Positions 44,594 to 55,258 are shown, counted from the first letter of the stretch. The stretch is 64,000 nt of DNA from Flavivirga algicola (GCF_012910715.1 NZ_JABBHF010000003.1:186001-250000), one strand, 5' to 3'. Notes: a model not told the origin generated them from the sequence alone. Numbers and translations are program-made.

Positions 44594-45460
44594 ATGAGAA
44601 AAGGACTCGTATTTCTTAGTTTTTGTTTGTTGTTTTCTTTGATAAATTCTGCACAAACAGGAAAAGTATTCGATCAATTATCGCAGCCAAGTAAAATCTT
44701 AAAAGGCGATCGAAACTTTGCGATCTATTTGCCGCCAGATTATGAAACGTCGCAAAGGAGTTACCCCGTTTTATACTTATTACATGGTGCTACCGATAAC
44801 CATACAGGTTGGATACAGTTTGGAGAAGTATTAAGGATAGCCGATAAAGCTATAAAAGAAGGTAAGGCAACCCCCATGATAATAGTCATGCCCGATGCCG
44901 ATACCAAAAGAATGGGGTACTTTAATGATATACGAGGTGATTGGAATTATGAAGACTATTTTTTTGAAGAGTTTATGCCTTATGTAGAAAAGACCTATCG
45001 CATAAAAAGTGAAAAACGTTATAGAGCTGTTGCTGGATTATCTATGGGAGGCGGTGGCACTTTTATGTATGCATTGCACCATCCAGAATTATTTTCATCT
45101 GCTTGTCCGTTAAGTGCTTATACAGGACCAAAATCTGTTGAAGACGTAAAAAATAGAGCAAAACGATATTATAACTATGAAGTCAGTGATGCAGATGCCG
45201 AAAAATATTTATCAAAGCATAGTGCATTACCTCTAATAGAATCTATGACCAAAAAACAAATTGAATCTGTAAAATGGTATATTGATTGTGGTGACGACGA
45301 TTTTTTATATGAAGGAAATAGCTTGATTCATATAGCATTTCGTAAAAAGGAAGTCCCCCATGAGTTTAGAATTAGAGATGGAGGACATTCGTGGACTTAT
45401 TGGCGCGAATCACTTCCTGAAGTTTTAGAATTTGTATCGGATACATTTCACCAGAAGTAA
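44594..45460 (+). CDS. Secreted esterase (CE1/esterase D-like alpha/beta hydrolase)
   Basis: The 288-residue protein has a signal peptide (MRKGLVFLSFCLLFSLINSA). The alpha/beta hydrolase fold of the putative-esterase family shows the nucleophile Ser150 in GLSMGGGGT, the acid region DCGDDDFLYEGN and the His in RDGGHSWTYW. Such enzymes remove acetyl or feruloyl groups from polysaccharides, or act on other esters. It is alone between a terminator and the N-glycan locus and could belong functionally with either. Confidence 0.88.
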   Translation: MRKGLVFLSFCLLFSLINSAQTGKVFDQLSQPSKILKGDRNFAIYLPPDYETSQRSYPVLYLLHGATDNHTGWIQFGEVLRIADKAIKEGKATPMIIVMPDADTKRMGYFNDIRGDWNYEDYFFEEFMPYVEKTYRIKSEKRYRAVAGLSMGGGGTFMYALHHPELFSSACPLSAYTGPKSVEDVKNRAKRYYNYEVSDADAEKYLSKHSALPLIESMTKKQIESVKWYIDCGDDDFLYEGNSLIHIAFRKKEVPHEFRIRDGGHSWTYWRESLPEVLEFVSDTFHQK

Positions 45461-45898
45461 GCAAAGCTGGAAAGTTTAATTTTATTACTTCTGACTAAGA
45501 TTATAAAATTAAGTTTCCTAGTCGTTCATAACAAAAGTATATGTGGTTTAAAATCATATAAATATCACTTATGGTTATCTGGAATACTTTAAAATAGAAA
45601 AGTGTATAAAATGTACTTTTTACAAACCTCAACCATTTTAATTTGTTATTAATTCTAACATCAATTTTTATTGGTCTTTTCAAAACTGTTGTTGGTCGAT
45701 AACTTTAATAGTCTAAATTTGATTTACCATACATTTATTAGCTGTAAGTAAAATTAACAGAAGCCCCATAAAAGTATTATGTTCAAGAATTAGGAGCTAA
45801 TAGAGTTGGTTTTAGAGCTGATTTAAATATCAGTGCAAAATCTAAATCAATACATCGTGCTATCATTATAAACAAATTGTGAGAGAGTTAAGTTAATT
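45461..45898 (+). other. 438-bp region with a promoter candidate before the first GH92 gene
   Basis: No gene is apparent. TAAATTTG at 45714-45721 matches the TAnnTTTG promoter element, with TTG at 45692-45694 at a suitable distance for the -33 box. At 45768-45881 a 37-codon open stretch without a start codon encodes GANRVGFRADLNISAK, vaguely recalling YceI proteins. It could be a gene relic, but evidence is weak. Confidence 0.4.
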
Positions 45899-48800
45899 AT
45901 GAGAAAAAGCATTGCTATATTGGGTGGACTATTAGTTCTTTTTTCTTGTCAGAAGAAAACATTAAAAAATCTAACCGATTATGTAGATCCTATGATTGGG
46001 ACTTCTGCACATGGTCATACATTCCCAGGGGCTACAACACCGTTTGGAATGGTGCAATTAAGTCCGTCAAATGACTTTAAGGCTTGGGATTGGTGTTCTG
46101 GATACCATTATTCCGATTCTATTATTAAAGGTTTTGCACATAATCATATTAGTGGTGCAGGCTTATCTGGATTAGGCGATATTTTGTTAATGCCTACAAT
46201 GGACAAAAAGACAACAAAATCGGGTTCTGATGCCTTAGTAGATACTAGTTACCGATCGCGTTTTTCGCATAAAACGGAACAGGTCCGAGCTGGTTATTAT
46301 ACCGTCAAATTAGACGATTATAATATTAAAGTAGAATTAACGGCAACCCTCCGAACGGGTTTTCATAAATATACATTTAATAAAGCTGGTGTTGCAGATA
46401 TTATTATAGACCCAACACATGCTATAATGGAAAGAGCTGCTGAAACAGGTATTCAAGTGGTTTCTAATACCGAAATAAGAGGTTTTAAACGTGTTGATGC
46501 TGGTAGTGGTAAAAACCGCTATACCTATTTTAGTGCTAAATTTTCAAAGCCTTTTAAAAAAGCAACAGTTACCAATAAGGATGAGGAAGTCGAAACGATT
46601 AGCTTAACAGCCCTCAAAGCCAAAAGTTATGTTTCTTTTAATGTTGAAAAAGATGAGCAAATTGAAGTTTCGGTGACATTATCACCAATAGATTACGATG
46701 GTGTTGAAAAAAATTTCATAGCAGAAGCCAAAGGAAAATCCTTTGATGATGTTTTAAAGGAGTCTACAAAAGCATGGAACAACGTTTTAAATAAAATAGT
46801 GATTAGTGAAACGAGTTCAGAAGCTAAAAAAAGAACGTTTTACACAGCTATGTACCATGCGTTCATTTCACCTAATATTATTTCAGATGTAGATGGTCGT
46901 TATGCTGTTGAAGGTAAGTCATATAAATCTGAAATCCCGCAGTATAGTAACTATTCAACCTGGGATACCTATAGGGCTTTACATCCTTTATTAACTATTA
47001 TAGAACAACAAGAAACCTCAAAGATGATTAATAGCTTGATCTCCAGAGATACCCAAACTGGTGTTGGACAGCCAGTTTGGGAACTTGTAGGTTTCGATAA
47101 TGCCTGTATGATAGGTTATACAACCTCATCAGTTATTGGAGATGCTGTATTAAAAGACATTAAAGGTATTAATTACGATGAGGCTTTTAATTCTATGTAT
47201 AAATCTGCATTTAATCTAACAAAGCACAGTGCCGTATATGATGTTAGTGGATTAGAAGATTATATTAATTATGGCTATGTCACTGCAGAAACAGGAAGCT
47301 CGGTATCCAAAACAACAGAATATAATTACCATGATTATGTGATAGCAAAAGTTGCTGAAAAACTGGGGAAAGCTAAAGAAGCCGAGGTATTTTATAAAAG
47401 AAGTCTGGGGTATAGAGCTTTGTTTCATCCAGATGATGGCTATTTGTACCCAGTTTATAGCACTGGTAAGATGCGTAAATTAGACTTGACTACATGGGAT
47501 AACCTCATTCCTAATTATGTTTCCGGGAACATTTGGGCCTATTCGGCATACACACCACATGACATGAAAGGCGCTATTCAATTGCATGGAGGCAAAGAAA
47601 AATATGCAGAATGGTTAGACAACATCTTTTCGGATACATTATCAATAGGAGGTGCGCAACATGTTGATATTTCTGGATTTATTGGTAAGTATGGTCATGG
47701 AGATGAACCAGGGCATCAAATGCCTTATTTATATAATTACGTAGGACAACCATGGAAAAGTCAAAAGTATATTAATGAGGTCGTCACCACAATGTATTCC
47801 GACAAGCCCGATGGATTGATTAACAATGAAGATTTAGGACAGATGTCTGCCTGGTATATTTTTAGTACGTTAGGATTTTACCCTGTAGCACCAGCAAGTC
47901 TTAATTATCAATTAGGCGCTCCATACCATGAACATGCCACTATTAATTTAGAGAATGGTAATACGTTTACGGTAAAAGCGATCAATCTATCTGATGACAA
48001 TTTTTATGTGCAATCTGTTAAACTTAACGGAGAAACATATGGCAAAAGCTATATAAGCCATCAGGATATCATGGCTGGTGGTGTTTTAGAATTTACTATG
48101 GGAGCATTACCCAATAAAGATTGGGGAAGTTTGGATGAAAGTGCATCCATAGGAGCAGTTTTTAAAGAAAAACCAGAAGTATTAGTAAAAGCGACAGCTT
48201 CACCCTACGATACAAATAACTCATTCTTCTTTTCTAACAAACATACAGCAACTTTAAAAAGTAATGATAGTGAAGCTGCTATTTATTATACAACAGATGG
48301 CTCAATTCCAACGAAGGCCTCTAAGAAATATGAGTATCCATTCGAAATAAAAGAGAACTGCATTTTAAAAGCAGCCGCTGTAATGGAAGGTTTAAATATG
48401 AGTAAGGTATATGAAAAGCCTTTATTTAAAAGTGTTTTTCCATTACTAAAAGATGGATATCCTAAATATACCATGAACAATTGGTCTGAACCCAATTACG
48501 GAAAATCGAATGGTAAAATGCTGTTTGATGAGATTGTTGGTTCCAAAAGTTATGGAGACGCCAAGTGGACGGGTCTAAAAACAGGTTTTGATGTCGATAT
48601 TGATTTGGGACAAAAAGCATGGGTTGAATATGTTTCTGTAGGTGTTTTAACAGATATTGGCTCTTGGATTTTCCCTGCGAAATCCGTTCAGGTTTATGGG
48701 GGAGCTTCTAAGCAAAATTTAAAACTTATAGGAGAGATAAGCGTTCCAAAAACAGATAGTTATCCCAAAGAAGTAAATCGTCATACCGTGCCATTAAAAA

Positions 48801-48916
48801 AAGGTTCTTACGAATATTTAAAAGTTAAAATAATCCCCTTTGGTGTAGCACCCGAATGGCATGGAGCGGTAGGTAAAAAGGTTTGGTTGTTTGTAGATGA
48901 AATTATGGTGTACTGA
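45899..48916 (+). CDS. GH92-family lipoprotein with C-terminal accessory domains, catalytic acid missing
   Basis: The 1005-residue lipoprotein (LFSC, Cys17) has a GH92 alpha-mannosidase catalytic region (about 25-745), with DYVDPMIGTSAHGHTFPGA, YSTWDTYRALHPL, YGHGDEPGHQMPYLYNY and NNEDLGQMSAWYIF. Where family members have the proton-donor Glu in EGNAW, this protein has Ser542 (YVSGNIWAYSAYTPHD). Other GH92 members with a changed acid act on mannose-phosphate linkages, as I recall. The C-terminus adds a chitobiase-type domain (YYTTDGSIPTKAS, about 755-850) and an F5/8-like domain (860-1005). Confidence 0.9.
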   Translation: MRKSIAILGGLLVLFSCQKKTLKNLTDYVDPMIGTSAHGHTFPGATTPFGMVQLSPSNDFKAWDWCSGYHYSDSIIKGFAHNHISGAGLSGLGDILLMPTMDKKTTKSGSDALVDTSYRSRFSHKTEQVRAGYYTVKLDDYNIKVELTATLRTGFHKYTFNKAGVADIIIDPTHAIMERAAETGIQVVSNTEIRGFKRVDAGSGKNRYTYFSAKFSKPFKKATVTNKDEEVETISLTALKAKSYVSFNVEKDEQIEVSVTLSPIDYDGVEKNFIAEAKGKSFDDVLKESTKAWNNVLNKIVISETSSEAKKRTFYTAMYHAFISPNIISDVDGRYAVEGKSYKSEIPQYSNYSTWDTYRALHPLLTIIEQQETSKMINSLISRDTQTGVGQPVWELVGFDNACMIGYTTSSVIGDAVLKDIKGINYDEAFNSMYKSAFNLTKHSAVYDVSGLEDYINYGYVTAETGSSVSKTTEYNYHDYVIAKVAEKLGKAKEAEVFYKRSLGYRALFHPDDGYLYPVYSTGKMRKLDLTTWDNLIPNYVSGNIWAYSAYTPHDMKGAIQLHGGKEKYAEWLDNIFSDTLSIGGAQHVDISGFIGKYGHGDEPGHQMPYLYNYVGQPWKSQKYINEVVTTMYSDKPDGLINNEDLGQMSAWYIFSTLGFYPVAPASLNYQLGAPYHEHATINLENGNTFTVKAINLSDDNFYVQSVKLNGETYGKSYISHQDIMAGGVLEFTMGALPNKDWGSLDESASIGAVFKEKPEVLVKATASPYDTNNSFFFSNKHTATLKSNDSEAAIYYTTDGSIPTKASKKYEYPFEIKENCILKAAAVMEGLNMSKVYEKPLFKSVFPLLKDGYPKYTMNNWSEPNYGKSNGKMLFDEIVGSKSYGDAKWTGLKTGFDVDIDLGQKAWVEYVSVGVLTDIGSWIFPAKSVQVYGGASKQNLKLIGEISVPKTDSYPKEVNRHTVPLKKGSYEYLKVKIIPFGVAPEWHGAVGKKVWLFVDEIMVY

Positions 48917-48948
48917 ATTTTGAAGCCTAAAAATTAACTAACTATAAT

Positions 48949-50253
48949 ATGATGACCGACGATAAAGTTATTGTTCCCAAAAAAGTAATTGTTCCGTTTA
49001 TTTTAGTAACCTCTCTATTTGCATTATGGGGATTTGCCAATGCCGTTACAGATCCTATGGTAACGGCGTTTAAAAAGGTTTTGGAATTAACAAACTCTCA
49101 AGCTTCGTGGGTGCAAATGGCATTTTATGGCGGTTATTTTTGTATGGCCTTGCCTGCTGCGTTGTTTATTAGAAAGTATTCATATAAAACAGCGATTTTA
49201 ATAGGGCTCATTTTATATTCTGGAGGCGCCTTATTATTCTTTCCTGCTGCAACTAATGAAGAATTTTGGGTGTTCTGTGTCGCCCTATACATTCTAACCT
49301 TTGGCCTTGCATTTTTAGAAACAGCAGCAAACCCATATATATTGGCTATGGGGTCTAGAAAAACAGCAACACAAAGACTGAATTTGGCACAAGCATTTAA
49401 CCCAGTTGGTTTATTGGCGGGTTTATTGGTGGCACAGCATTTTGTATTGAAGAACCTTCAGTCTGATGATATTGAAAATTTCTCAATGTTAGATACTGCT
49501 AAAAAGGCCCTTATAAGAACGTCTGATTTGATGGTTATCCGTAATCCTTATGTTACTTTAGGATTGGTCATTTTGATTTTTTTATTACTAATTGCAATTA
49601 TAAAAATGCCCAAATTTAAAGATGAAGGCGGCATACCTAGTTTGGGAAGGACGTTTTCTGGTCTATTCAAAAATAGTAACTATGTATATGGCGTTTTATC
49701 ACAAGCACTATATGTAGGTGCTCAAATTATGTGTTGGACTTATATTTATCAGTATGCTGAAGGGATAGGGATACCTAGTGAAACTGCAGCAAACTATCAG
49801 CTTATAGCTTTTATTCTATTTTTAGTTGGAAGATGGATCGGTACAGCACTATTACGATATATTAATTCAGGTAAATTATTGATGTTGTTTTGTATTCTGG
49901 CACTTATATGTACTGCAGGCACCATCTTTATTGAAGGAATAGCTGGGTTATATTGTCTTGTTGCTATTTCGTTTTTTATGTCTTTAATGTTCCCGACCAT
50001 TTATGGTATTGCCTTAGATGGACTAGGGGAAGAAGCGTCTAAAATTGGGGCTGCGGGATTAGTTATGGCCATAGTTGGGGGCGCTTTAATGCCTCAATGG
50101 CAAGCCATGATTATGGATATTGGTGGTGAAAAAGTGAATGATACAACTATATTGGGCGTATCTGAAGTTAATTTCTCTTTTGTTTTACCTTTAATATGCT
50201 TTTTGTTTATAGCATTGTATGGTAAAAAAGCCAGTAAAACTGTAGTTGATTAA
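48949..50253 (+). CDS. FucP-type sugar MFS transporter
   Basis: The 434-residue inner-membrane protein matches the fucose/GlcNAc/glucose:H+ symporter family, with FALWGFANAVTDPMVTAFKK at the first helix and FLETAANPYILAMGS near residue 125. Twelve helices are expected. The family includes NagP-like GlcNAc permeases in Bacteroidetes. Next to GH92 and other N-glycan genes it may import a monosaccharide such as GlcNAc, mannose or fucose. It converges with the two-component genes. Confidence 0.9.
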   Translation: MMTDDKVIVPKKVIVPFILVTSLFALWGFANAVTDPMVTAFKKVLELTNSQASWVQMAFYGGYFCMALPAALFIRKYSYKTAILIGLILYSGGALLFFPAATNEEFWVFCVALYILTFGLAFLETAANPYILAMGSRKTATQRLNLAQAFNPVGLLAGLLVAQHFVLKNLQSDDIENFSMLDTAKKALIRTSDLMVIRNPYVTLGLVILIFLLLIAIIKMPKFKDEGGIPSLGRTFSGLFKNSNYVYGVLSQALYVGAQIMCWTYIYQYAEGIGIPSETAANYQLIAFILFLVGRWIGTALLRYINSGKLLMLFCILALICTAGTIFIEGIAGLYCLVAISFFMSLMFPTIYGIALDGLGEEASKIGAAGLVMAIVGGALMPQWQAMIMDIGGEKVNDTTILGVSEVNFSFVLPLICFLFIALYGKKASKTVVD

Positions 50254-50268
50254 TAATGGCATAGACAT

Positions 50269-50305
50269 CATCTTGACTTTTAGGTTTCATTAAAAAATCA
50301 AGATG
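50269..50305. terminator. Bidirectional terminator between the transporter and LytTR genes
   Basis: CATCTTGA (50269-50276) pairs with TCAAGATG (50298-50305). TTTT and AAAA inside extend the stem with a small bulge. It lies between convergent stop codons and can serve both directions, though the T runs are short. Confidence 0.55.
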
Positions 50306-50318
50306 AAGTTACTAAAAC

Positions 50319-51041
50319 TTATTCATTCAAGGCATTACTCTTTAAGATAATACTTTTTACTTCGTTTAAATAGCTTCTGCCAATAGTATACCTAATACCT
50401 GCTATTTCAACGCTATTGCCTTCAACAGTTTCAACCTTCTCAATTGGAATGGTATACGAACGGTGAATCCTTATAAACCTATCAGAGGGTAATTCATCAG
50501 TAAAACTCCCTAAAGTTTGATGTACAATATACCTGTTTGTATGTGTATTTATCTTTATGTAATCTTTTAAGCTTTCTACAGATAAGATTTCATCCAAATA
50601 GACTTTAGCCATCTTCTTTTTATCAACTTTAACAAAGATAAAAGCCCTTTCGTTATGTGTAGCAGCAACACCTTTAGTTTGATTATTTGCTTTAAAAGCT
50701 TTATTTATGGCCATAATAAACCTGTGAAAAGGGATGGGTTTAACTAAATAATCCAAAACCTCTAATTCGTAACTTTCAACAGCAAATTCTTCATGGGCAG
50801 TTGTTATAATTGTAAGCGGTTTATTATCTAAGCTTTTTAAAAGATTCAGACCATCTAATAAAGGCATGTTGATATCTAAAAAGAGTAAATCAACAGTGTT
50901 TTTTCTTACGTAATCAATACTTTCTACGGCATTACTAAAAGTATTTAACAATTCTAATCCTTTGGTTTCTTCTATATAACTTTTAATAACGTTAATAGCC
51001 AATGGTTCATCGTCCACTATAACACATTTCAAACTCATCAC
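50319..51041 (-). CDS. LytTR-family response regulator
   Basis: The 240-residue protein has a receiver domain (about 5-120) with the phospho-acceptor Asp56 in FLDINMP, acidic VDDEP near the N-terminus and the Lys in LVKPIPF. A LytTR DNA-binding domain (about 140-235) follows, with ESLKDYIKI and FIRIHRSYTIPI. The gene overlaps its histidine kinase by 4 nt. It may control the flanking sugar-transport and glycosidase genes, or be unrelated to them. Confidence 0.93.
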   Translation of the reverse strand: MMSLKCVIVDDEPLAINVIKSYIEETKGLELLNTFSNAVESIDYVRKNTVDLLFLDINMPLLDGLNLLKSLDNKPLTIITTAHEEFAVESYELEVLDYLVKPIPFHRFIMAINKAFKANNQTKGVAATHNERAFIFVKVDKKKMAKVYLDEILSVESLKDYIKINTHTNRYIVHQTLGSFTDELPSDRFIRIHRSYTIPIEKVETVEGNSVEIAGIRYTIGRSYLNEVKSIILKSNALNE

Positions 51042-52117
51042 ACTTTAATTTTAAGATTCACAATATATTCTTTCCCGTCATTATTGATATCAAGATAATA
51101 TTCACCTTCATCATAACCTAATTCCAATCTTTTTTTAACATTTCCAATACCAATACCTCCTTGCAACGTTTCAATAGCGTTATAATTTTTTTCAGTTGCA
51201 ATTGGGTTTGAAACTCTAAAATGGAGGAAATTTTCAATAACATTAAAATCGATATCAATATTTACTTCCCCTACATTTTTATTGGCACCATGTTTAAAAG
51301 CATTTTCTATAAAAGCTAATAATAACATCGGAGCAATTTCCTTATCCTCTATTTCTCCAGATATATTCATATTAATTTTTAGTTGATCGCCATACCTTAT
51401 ACGTTCTAAATCCAAATAATTTTGAAGACATATTATTTCCTTGGTTAAGCTCTGTCTTTCTTGTTTTGTATCGTACAAAAGATATCGCATTAATTCTGAT
51501 AATTTAAGAATGATTTTCGGGGCTTTATCAGATTTCTCAATAGTCAAAGAATAAATATTATTTAAAGTATTAAAGAAAAAATGTGGAGAAACTTGGGTTC
51601 TTAGTAATCGTAATTCGGTTTCTAATTGCAATCTTTCCATATCAACCAATCTTTTATGCTCTCTAATCCAATCAAAAGTGACTTTTATTGCCGCAACAAA
51701 AGCAACAACATATAGCTCACCCAACATCATTTCAATAGCATAATTTAAAGTTAAGGTTGATGTTACCTCGGGACCTTCTGGCCATACATTATTGCTTACT
51801 AAAAAAAATGTTAAGTTGAATTTTAAAATTAGCATGAAAAATAAAGAAGCAATAAGGGCCATGCTATAGATAATGTATTTACGCGTATAAATAAACTTTG
51901 GCATTAAGTAGTAAATATTAAAATAGCATAAGGTCATATGAATGGAAAAACCTAGAAGCGTGGTTTTAAAAGCATATTCATAGTCATTAAAATAACTACC
52001 CCATCTAAAGGTGGTAAATAAAAAGTAGACCAGCCAAAATATAACATGATGCTTTAATGTGATATTAAAATTATTGCTGTCATTTATATTAATAATATCC
52101 TTGATTTTTTGAGACAT
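51038..52117 (-). CDS. Sensor histidine kinase, LytS/YehU type
   Basis: The 359-residue membrane protein has about four N-terminal helices (about 23-145), followed by the His_kinase domain with the phospho-acceptor His179 in QVSPHFFFNTLNNIYSLT and an ATPase domain with LLLAFIENAFKHGANK. There is no large periplasmic sensor domain, so the signal probably comes through the membrane segments. It diverges from the sodium:solute symporter gene, with 318 bp between. Confidence 0.93.
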   Translation of the reverse strand: MSQKIKDIININDSNNFNITLKHHVIFWLVYFLFTTFRWGSYFNDYEYAFKTTLLGFSIHMTLCYFNIYYLMPKFIYTRKYIIYSMALIASLFFMLILKFNLTFFLVSNNVWPEGPEVTSTLTLNYAIEMMLGELYVVAFVAAIKVTFDWIREHKRLVDMERLQLETELRLLRTQVSPHFFFNTLNNIYSLTIEKSDKAPKIILKLSELMRYLLYDTKQERQSLTKEIICLQNYLDLERIRYGDQLKINMNISGEIEDKEIAPMLLLAFIENAFKHGANKNVGEVNIDIDFNVIENFLHFRVSNPIATEKNYNAIETLQGGIGIGNVKKRLELGYDEGEYYLDINNDGKEYIVNLKIKV

Positions 52118-52435
52118 AGTCCTATTTGGTTTTATGACGTTTAGCTTTCTACGGTTGTTGTTGGTCTAAAAATGTTCGCATAGAAAGTAAAATTATAAAT
52201 ATTTAATATTATTAACAGATACACTAAAAAATTATAGGAAAGGAATGTGTTTTTTAATGTGTATTATAACAAATATAAGTAGAACAAATATAAAAAATTA
52301 CTCTATTACTTCTTGTTTTTTCTTTTCTCAAGCCATATGATGTTTGCAGTCATTGTATTGTGTTAAGTGTGATTGTTTGTGTTTTTTAATGATGATTGTA
52401 GAGTAAACATTTTTAATGTTTTTAAATAAGAATGA
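52118..52435. other. 318-bp divergent promoter region
   Basis: This stretch lies between the histidine kinase and symporter genes and must hold promoters for both. It is very AT-rich with no open frame, and I find no unambiguous TAnnTTTG element or strong dyad. Confidence 0.4.
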
Positions 52436-54331
52436 ATGAATTTAGCAACCATAGACATTGTTATTATTTTAGGCTATATAGTAATAACAGTTTTATTTGG
52501 GTTATACGTATCAAAAAAAGCGTCGAAAAATTTAAAATCTTATTTTCTTGGTGGTAATGAAATCCCTTGGTATTACTTAGGATTATCAAATGCTTCAGGG
52601 ATGTTTGATATTTCTGGCACTATGTGGGCCGTAACCATTATGTTCGTTTATGGCTTAAAAAGTGCTTGGTTACCTTGGTCTTGGCCTGTATGGAATCAAG
52701 TATTTATGTTTGTTTTTCTTGCAGCTTGGTTAAGAAGGTCTAATACTATGACAGGTGCCCAATGGATTAGCTATCGTTTTGGTCATGGTATGGGAGCCAG
52801 GCTATCGCATATTATAGTTACCATATTTGCCATTATAAGTACCTTAGGGTTCATGGCTTACTTTTTTGAGGGGATAGGGAAGTTTGTTGTCATTTTTTTT
52901 CCTTGGGATTTATCATTTAATATGGGAATGTTTCTGGTTTCTTCAGAACAGGCATACGCACTTATAATTATAGGAATCACAACCTTATACACGCTTAAAG
53001 GAGGTATGTATAGTGTTGTAGCCACAGAAGTATTGCAATTTGTAATTATGACTATCTCATGCTTTGTTATTGGCTACATAGCATTTAACTCAGTAAGCTA
53101 CGAGCAAATAGATGCAGCAGTACCAAAAAATTGGAAGGATTTATCTTTTGGAATGAACTTAGATATAGATTGGACGGGATATATCGATAGTGTAAACCAA
53201 AAAATAGAAAAAGATGGTTTTTCTTTATTTGGCTTTTTGTTTATGATGATGATTTTTAAGGGTATCTTTGCAAGCCTTGCAGGTCCTGTCCCAAGTTATG
53301 ATATGCAACGTGTTTTGTCAACAAAAAATGAAGTAGAAGCCTCTAAAATGAGTGCTTTAACTATAGTCGTCCTTTCCGTTCCTAGATATTTAATGATTAC
53401 GGGGTTTGCAATACTGTGTCTGGTTTACATGGGACCAGAATTGCAGGCTATGGGCTCTGGTTTTGACTTTGAAACGATACTGCCAGAAGCCATACAGCGT
53501 TTTGTTCCTATAGGTGTTAAAGGTCTGTTGTTAGCGGGGTTATTGGCAGCGTTTATGGGAACGTTTGCAGCATTTATAAATGCGGCGCCAGCATATATCG
53601 TCAACGACATATATAAAAAATATATCAATCCAAATGCTTCCAGTAAAACCTATATTAGATACAGTTACTTGTCATCTTTTTTGCTTGTTGCCCTTGGGGT
53701 TATTGGTGGTTTCTTTGCCTCATCAATCAATGCATTAACCATATGGTTGACTTTTGGTTTATATGGAGGCTATGCTGCCGCTAATGTATTAAAATGGGTC
53801 TGGTGGCGATTTAATTCATACGGTTATTTTGGAGGTATGTTGGCAGGGCTTATAGCATCTACGATTTTGCCAGAAGTATTTTCGGATGTATCGTCAATCT
53901 ATTTATTCCCTTATGTATTGGTCGTTTCCTTTATTGGTTGCTTTATTGGTGTTTATTCATTTAAAGCAGATGATAGGGAAGTGCTAAAATATTTTTATAA
54001 AACAACAAAGCCCTGGGGTTTTTGGAAACCCATAATAAATGAAATTAAAAAATCCGATCCTGATTTTCTTCCAAACAAATCGTTTAAATCAGATATTTTT
54101 AATTGTGTTATAGGAATCATTTGGCAGATGACCTTTGTTTTGGCTCCCATGTATTTAATACTTAAAGAATATAATAGTTTGTATATTGTTATAGGAACTA
54201 TGGTAACAACCTCGTTTATCTTAAAAAAAACCTGGTATGATAAATTGCATATAAAAAAGACAAATATTAATATATCTAACGTAATAAAAGAGAATGAAAC
54301 TACCTTGGCAGGAAAGACCACAAAAGTGTAA
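52436..54331 (+). CDS. Sodium:solute symporter (SSS family)
   Basis: The 631-residue inner-membrane protein has the SSS signature region ([22 protein letters not shown] near residue 40 and the helix [12 protein letters not shown] around 285) and at least thirteen hydrophobic segments. Its C-terminal ~100 residues form a cytosolic domain plus extra helices. GH130 overlaps its end by 38 nt, so the two are translated together. This suggests that it imports the oligosaccharide split by that phosphorylase, for example mannosyl-GlcNAc. The substrate is inferred only from context. Confidence 0.9.
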   Translation: MNLATIDIVIILGYIVITVLFGLYVSKKASKNLKSYFLGGNEIPWYYLGLSNASGMFDISGTMWAVTIMFVYGLKSAWLPWSWPVWNQVFMFVFLAAWLRRSNTMTGAQWISYRFGHGMGARLSHIIVTIFAIISTLGFMAYFFEGIGKFVVIFFPWDLSFNMGMFLVSSEQAYALIIIGITTLYTLKGGMYSVVATEVLQFVIMTISCFVIGYIAFNSVSYEQIDAAVPKNWKDLSFGMNLDIDWTGYIDSVNQKIEKDGFSLFGFLFMMMIFKGIFASLAGPVPSYDMQRVLSTKNEVEASKMSALTIVVLSVPRYLMITGFAILCLVYMGPELQAMGSGFDFETILPEAIQRFVPIGVKGLLLAGLLAAFMGTFAAFINAAPAYIVNDIYKKYINPNASSKTYIRYSYLSSFLLVALGVIGGFFASSINALTIWLTFGLYGGYAAANVLKWVWWRFNSYGYFGGMLAGLIASTILPEVFSDVSSIYLFPYVLVVSFIGCFIGVYSFKADDREVLKYFYKTTKPWGFWKPIINEIKKSDPDFLPNKSFKSDIFNCVIGIIWQMTFVLAPMYLILKEYNSLYIVIGTMVTTSFILKKTWYDKLHIKKTNINISNVIKENETTLAGKTTKV

Positions 54332-55256
54332 GGACGTTGTATGGAGGTATACTGAAAACCCAATCGTAGAAAGGGATGCTATACCTACATCGAATAGCAT
54401 TTTTAATAGTGCTGTAGTGCCTTTTGAAAACGGTTATGCAGGTGTTTTTAGATGTGATAATAAAGCCGTGCAAATGAATATTTTTGCAGGTTTTAGTAAA
54501 GATGGAATCCATTGGGATATCAATCATCAACCCATTAATTTTAAAGCTGGGGATATTGACAAGGTTCACGGAGATTATAAATACGACCCAAGAGTTGTTT
54601 TTATAGAAGATCGTTACTGGATTACTTGGTGTGAAGGACATAACGGACCTACAATTGGAGTGGGGTACACATTTGATTTTAAAGTTTTTTTTCAGTGTGA
54701 AAATGCTTTTCTGCCCTTTAATAGAAATGGCGTATTATTTCCAGAAAAAATTAATGGGAAATATGCCATGATGAGCAGGCCTAGCGATAATGGACATACA
54801 CCTTTTGGTGATATCTATTTAAGTTATAGCCCAGATATGAAATATTGGGGTGAGCATAGGCATATCATGTCTCCAACACCCTTTAAGGACAGTGCTTGGC
54901 AATGTACAAAAATTGGAGCAGGATCTGTTCCTTTTTTAACAGACGAAGGTTGGCTTATGTTTTACCATGGTGTTATTACTACCTGTAGCGGTTTTAGATA
55001 TGCTATGGGATCGGCTATTTTAGATAAAGAAAACCCAAATATGGTAAAATATAGAACACAACCCTACCTTTTAACCCCTTCAGAATTATATGAACAAGTA
55101 GGAGATGTCCCTAATGTTATTTTTCCATGTGCTACATTACAAGATATAAAAGCCGATAAGGTTGCTATCTATTACGGAGCGGCTGATACAGTCGTTGCTT
55201 TGGCCTTTGGTTATATAAGTGAGATTTTGGAGTTTACTAAACAAAATACATTATAG
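54294..55256 (+). CDS. GH130-family mannoside phosphorylase (cytosolic)
   Basis: The 320-residue protein has no signal peptide and belongs to GH130. It starts [10 protein letters not shown] as usual, has the catalytic-Asp segment [20 protein letters not shown], and carries likely phosphate- and sugar-binding segments [15 protein letters not shown] and [17 protein letters not shown]. The Arg, Lys and His pattern favours a phosphorylase over a beta-1,2-mannosidase. In N-glycan pathways such enzymes convert Man-beta-1,4-GlcNAc to mannose-1-phosphate and GlcNAc. It overlaps the symporter gene by 38 nt. Confidence 0.85.
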   Translation: MKLPWQERPQKCKDVVWRYTENPIVERDAIPTSNSIFNSAVVPFENGYAGVFRCDNKAVQMNIFAGFSKDGIHWDINHQPINFKAGDIDKVHGDYKYDPRVVFIEDRYWITWCEGHNGPTIGVGYTFDFKVFFQCENAFLPFNRNGVLFPEKINGKYAMMSRPSDNGHTPFGDIYLSYSPDMKYWGEHRHIMSPTPFKDSAWQCTKIGAGSVPFLTDEGWLMFYHGVITTCSGFRYAMGSAILDKENPNMVKYRTQPYLLTPSELYEQVGDVPNVIFPCATLQDIKADKVAIYYGAADTVVALAFGYISEILEFTKQNTL

Positions 55257-55258
55257 CC

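Noticed and set aside
45768-45881. Possible pseudogene fragment with GANRVGFRADLNISAK
   Set aside because: It is short, lacks a start codon and only vaguely recalls YceI proteins; chance cannot be excluded.
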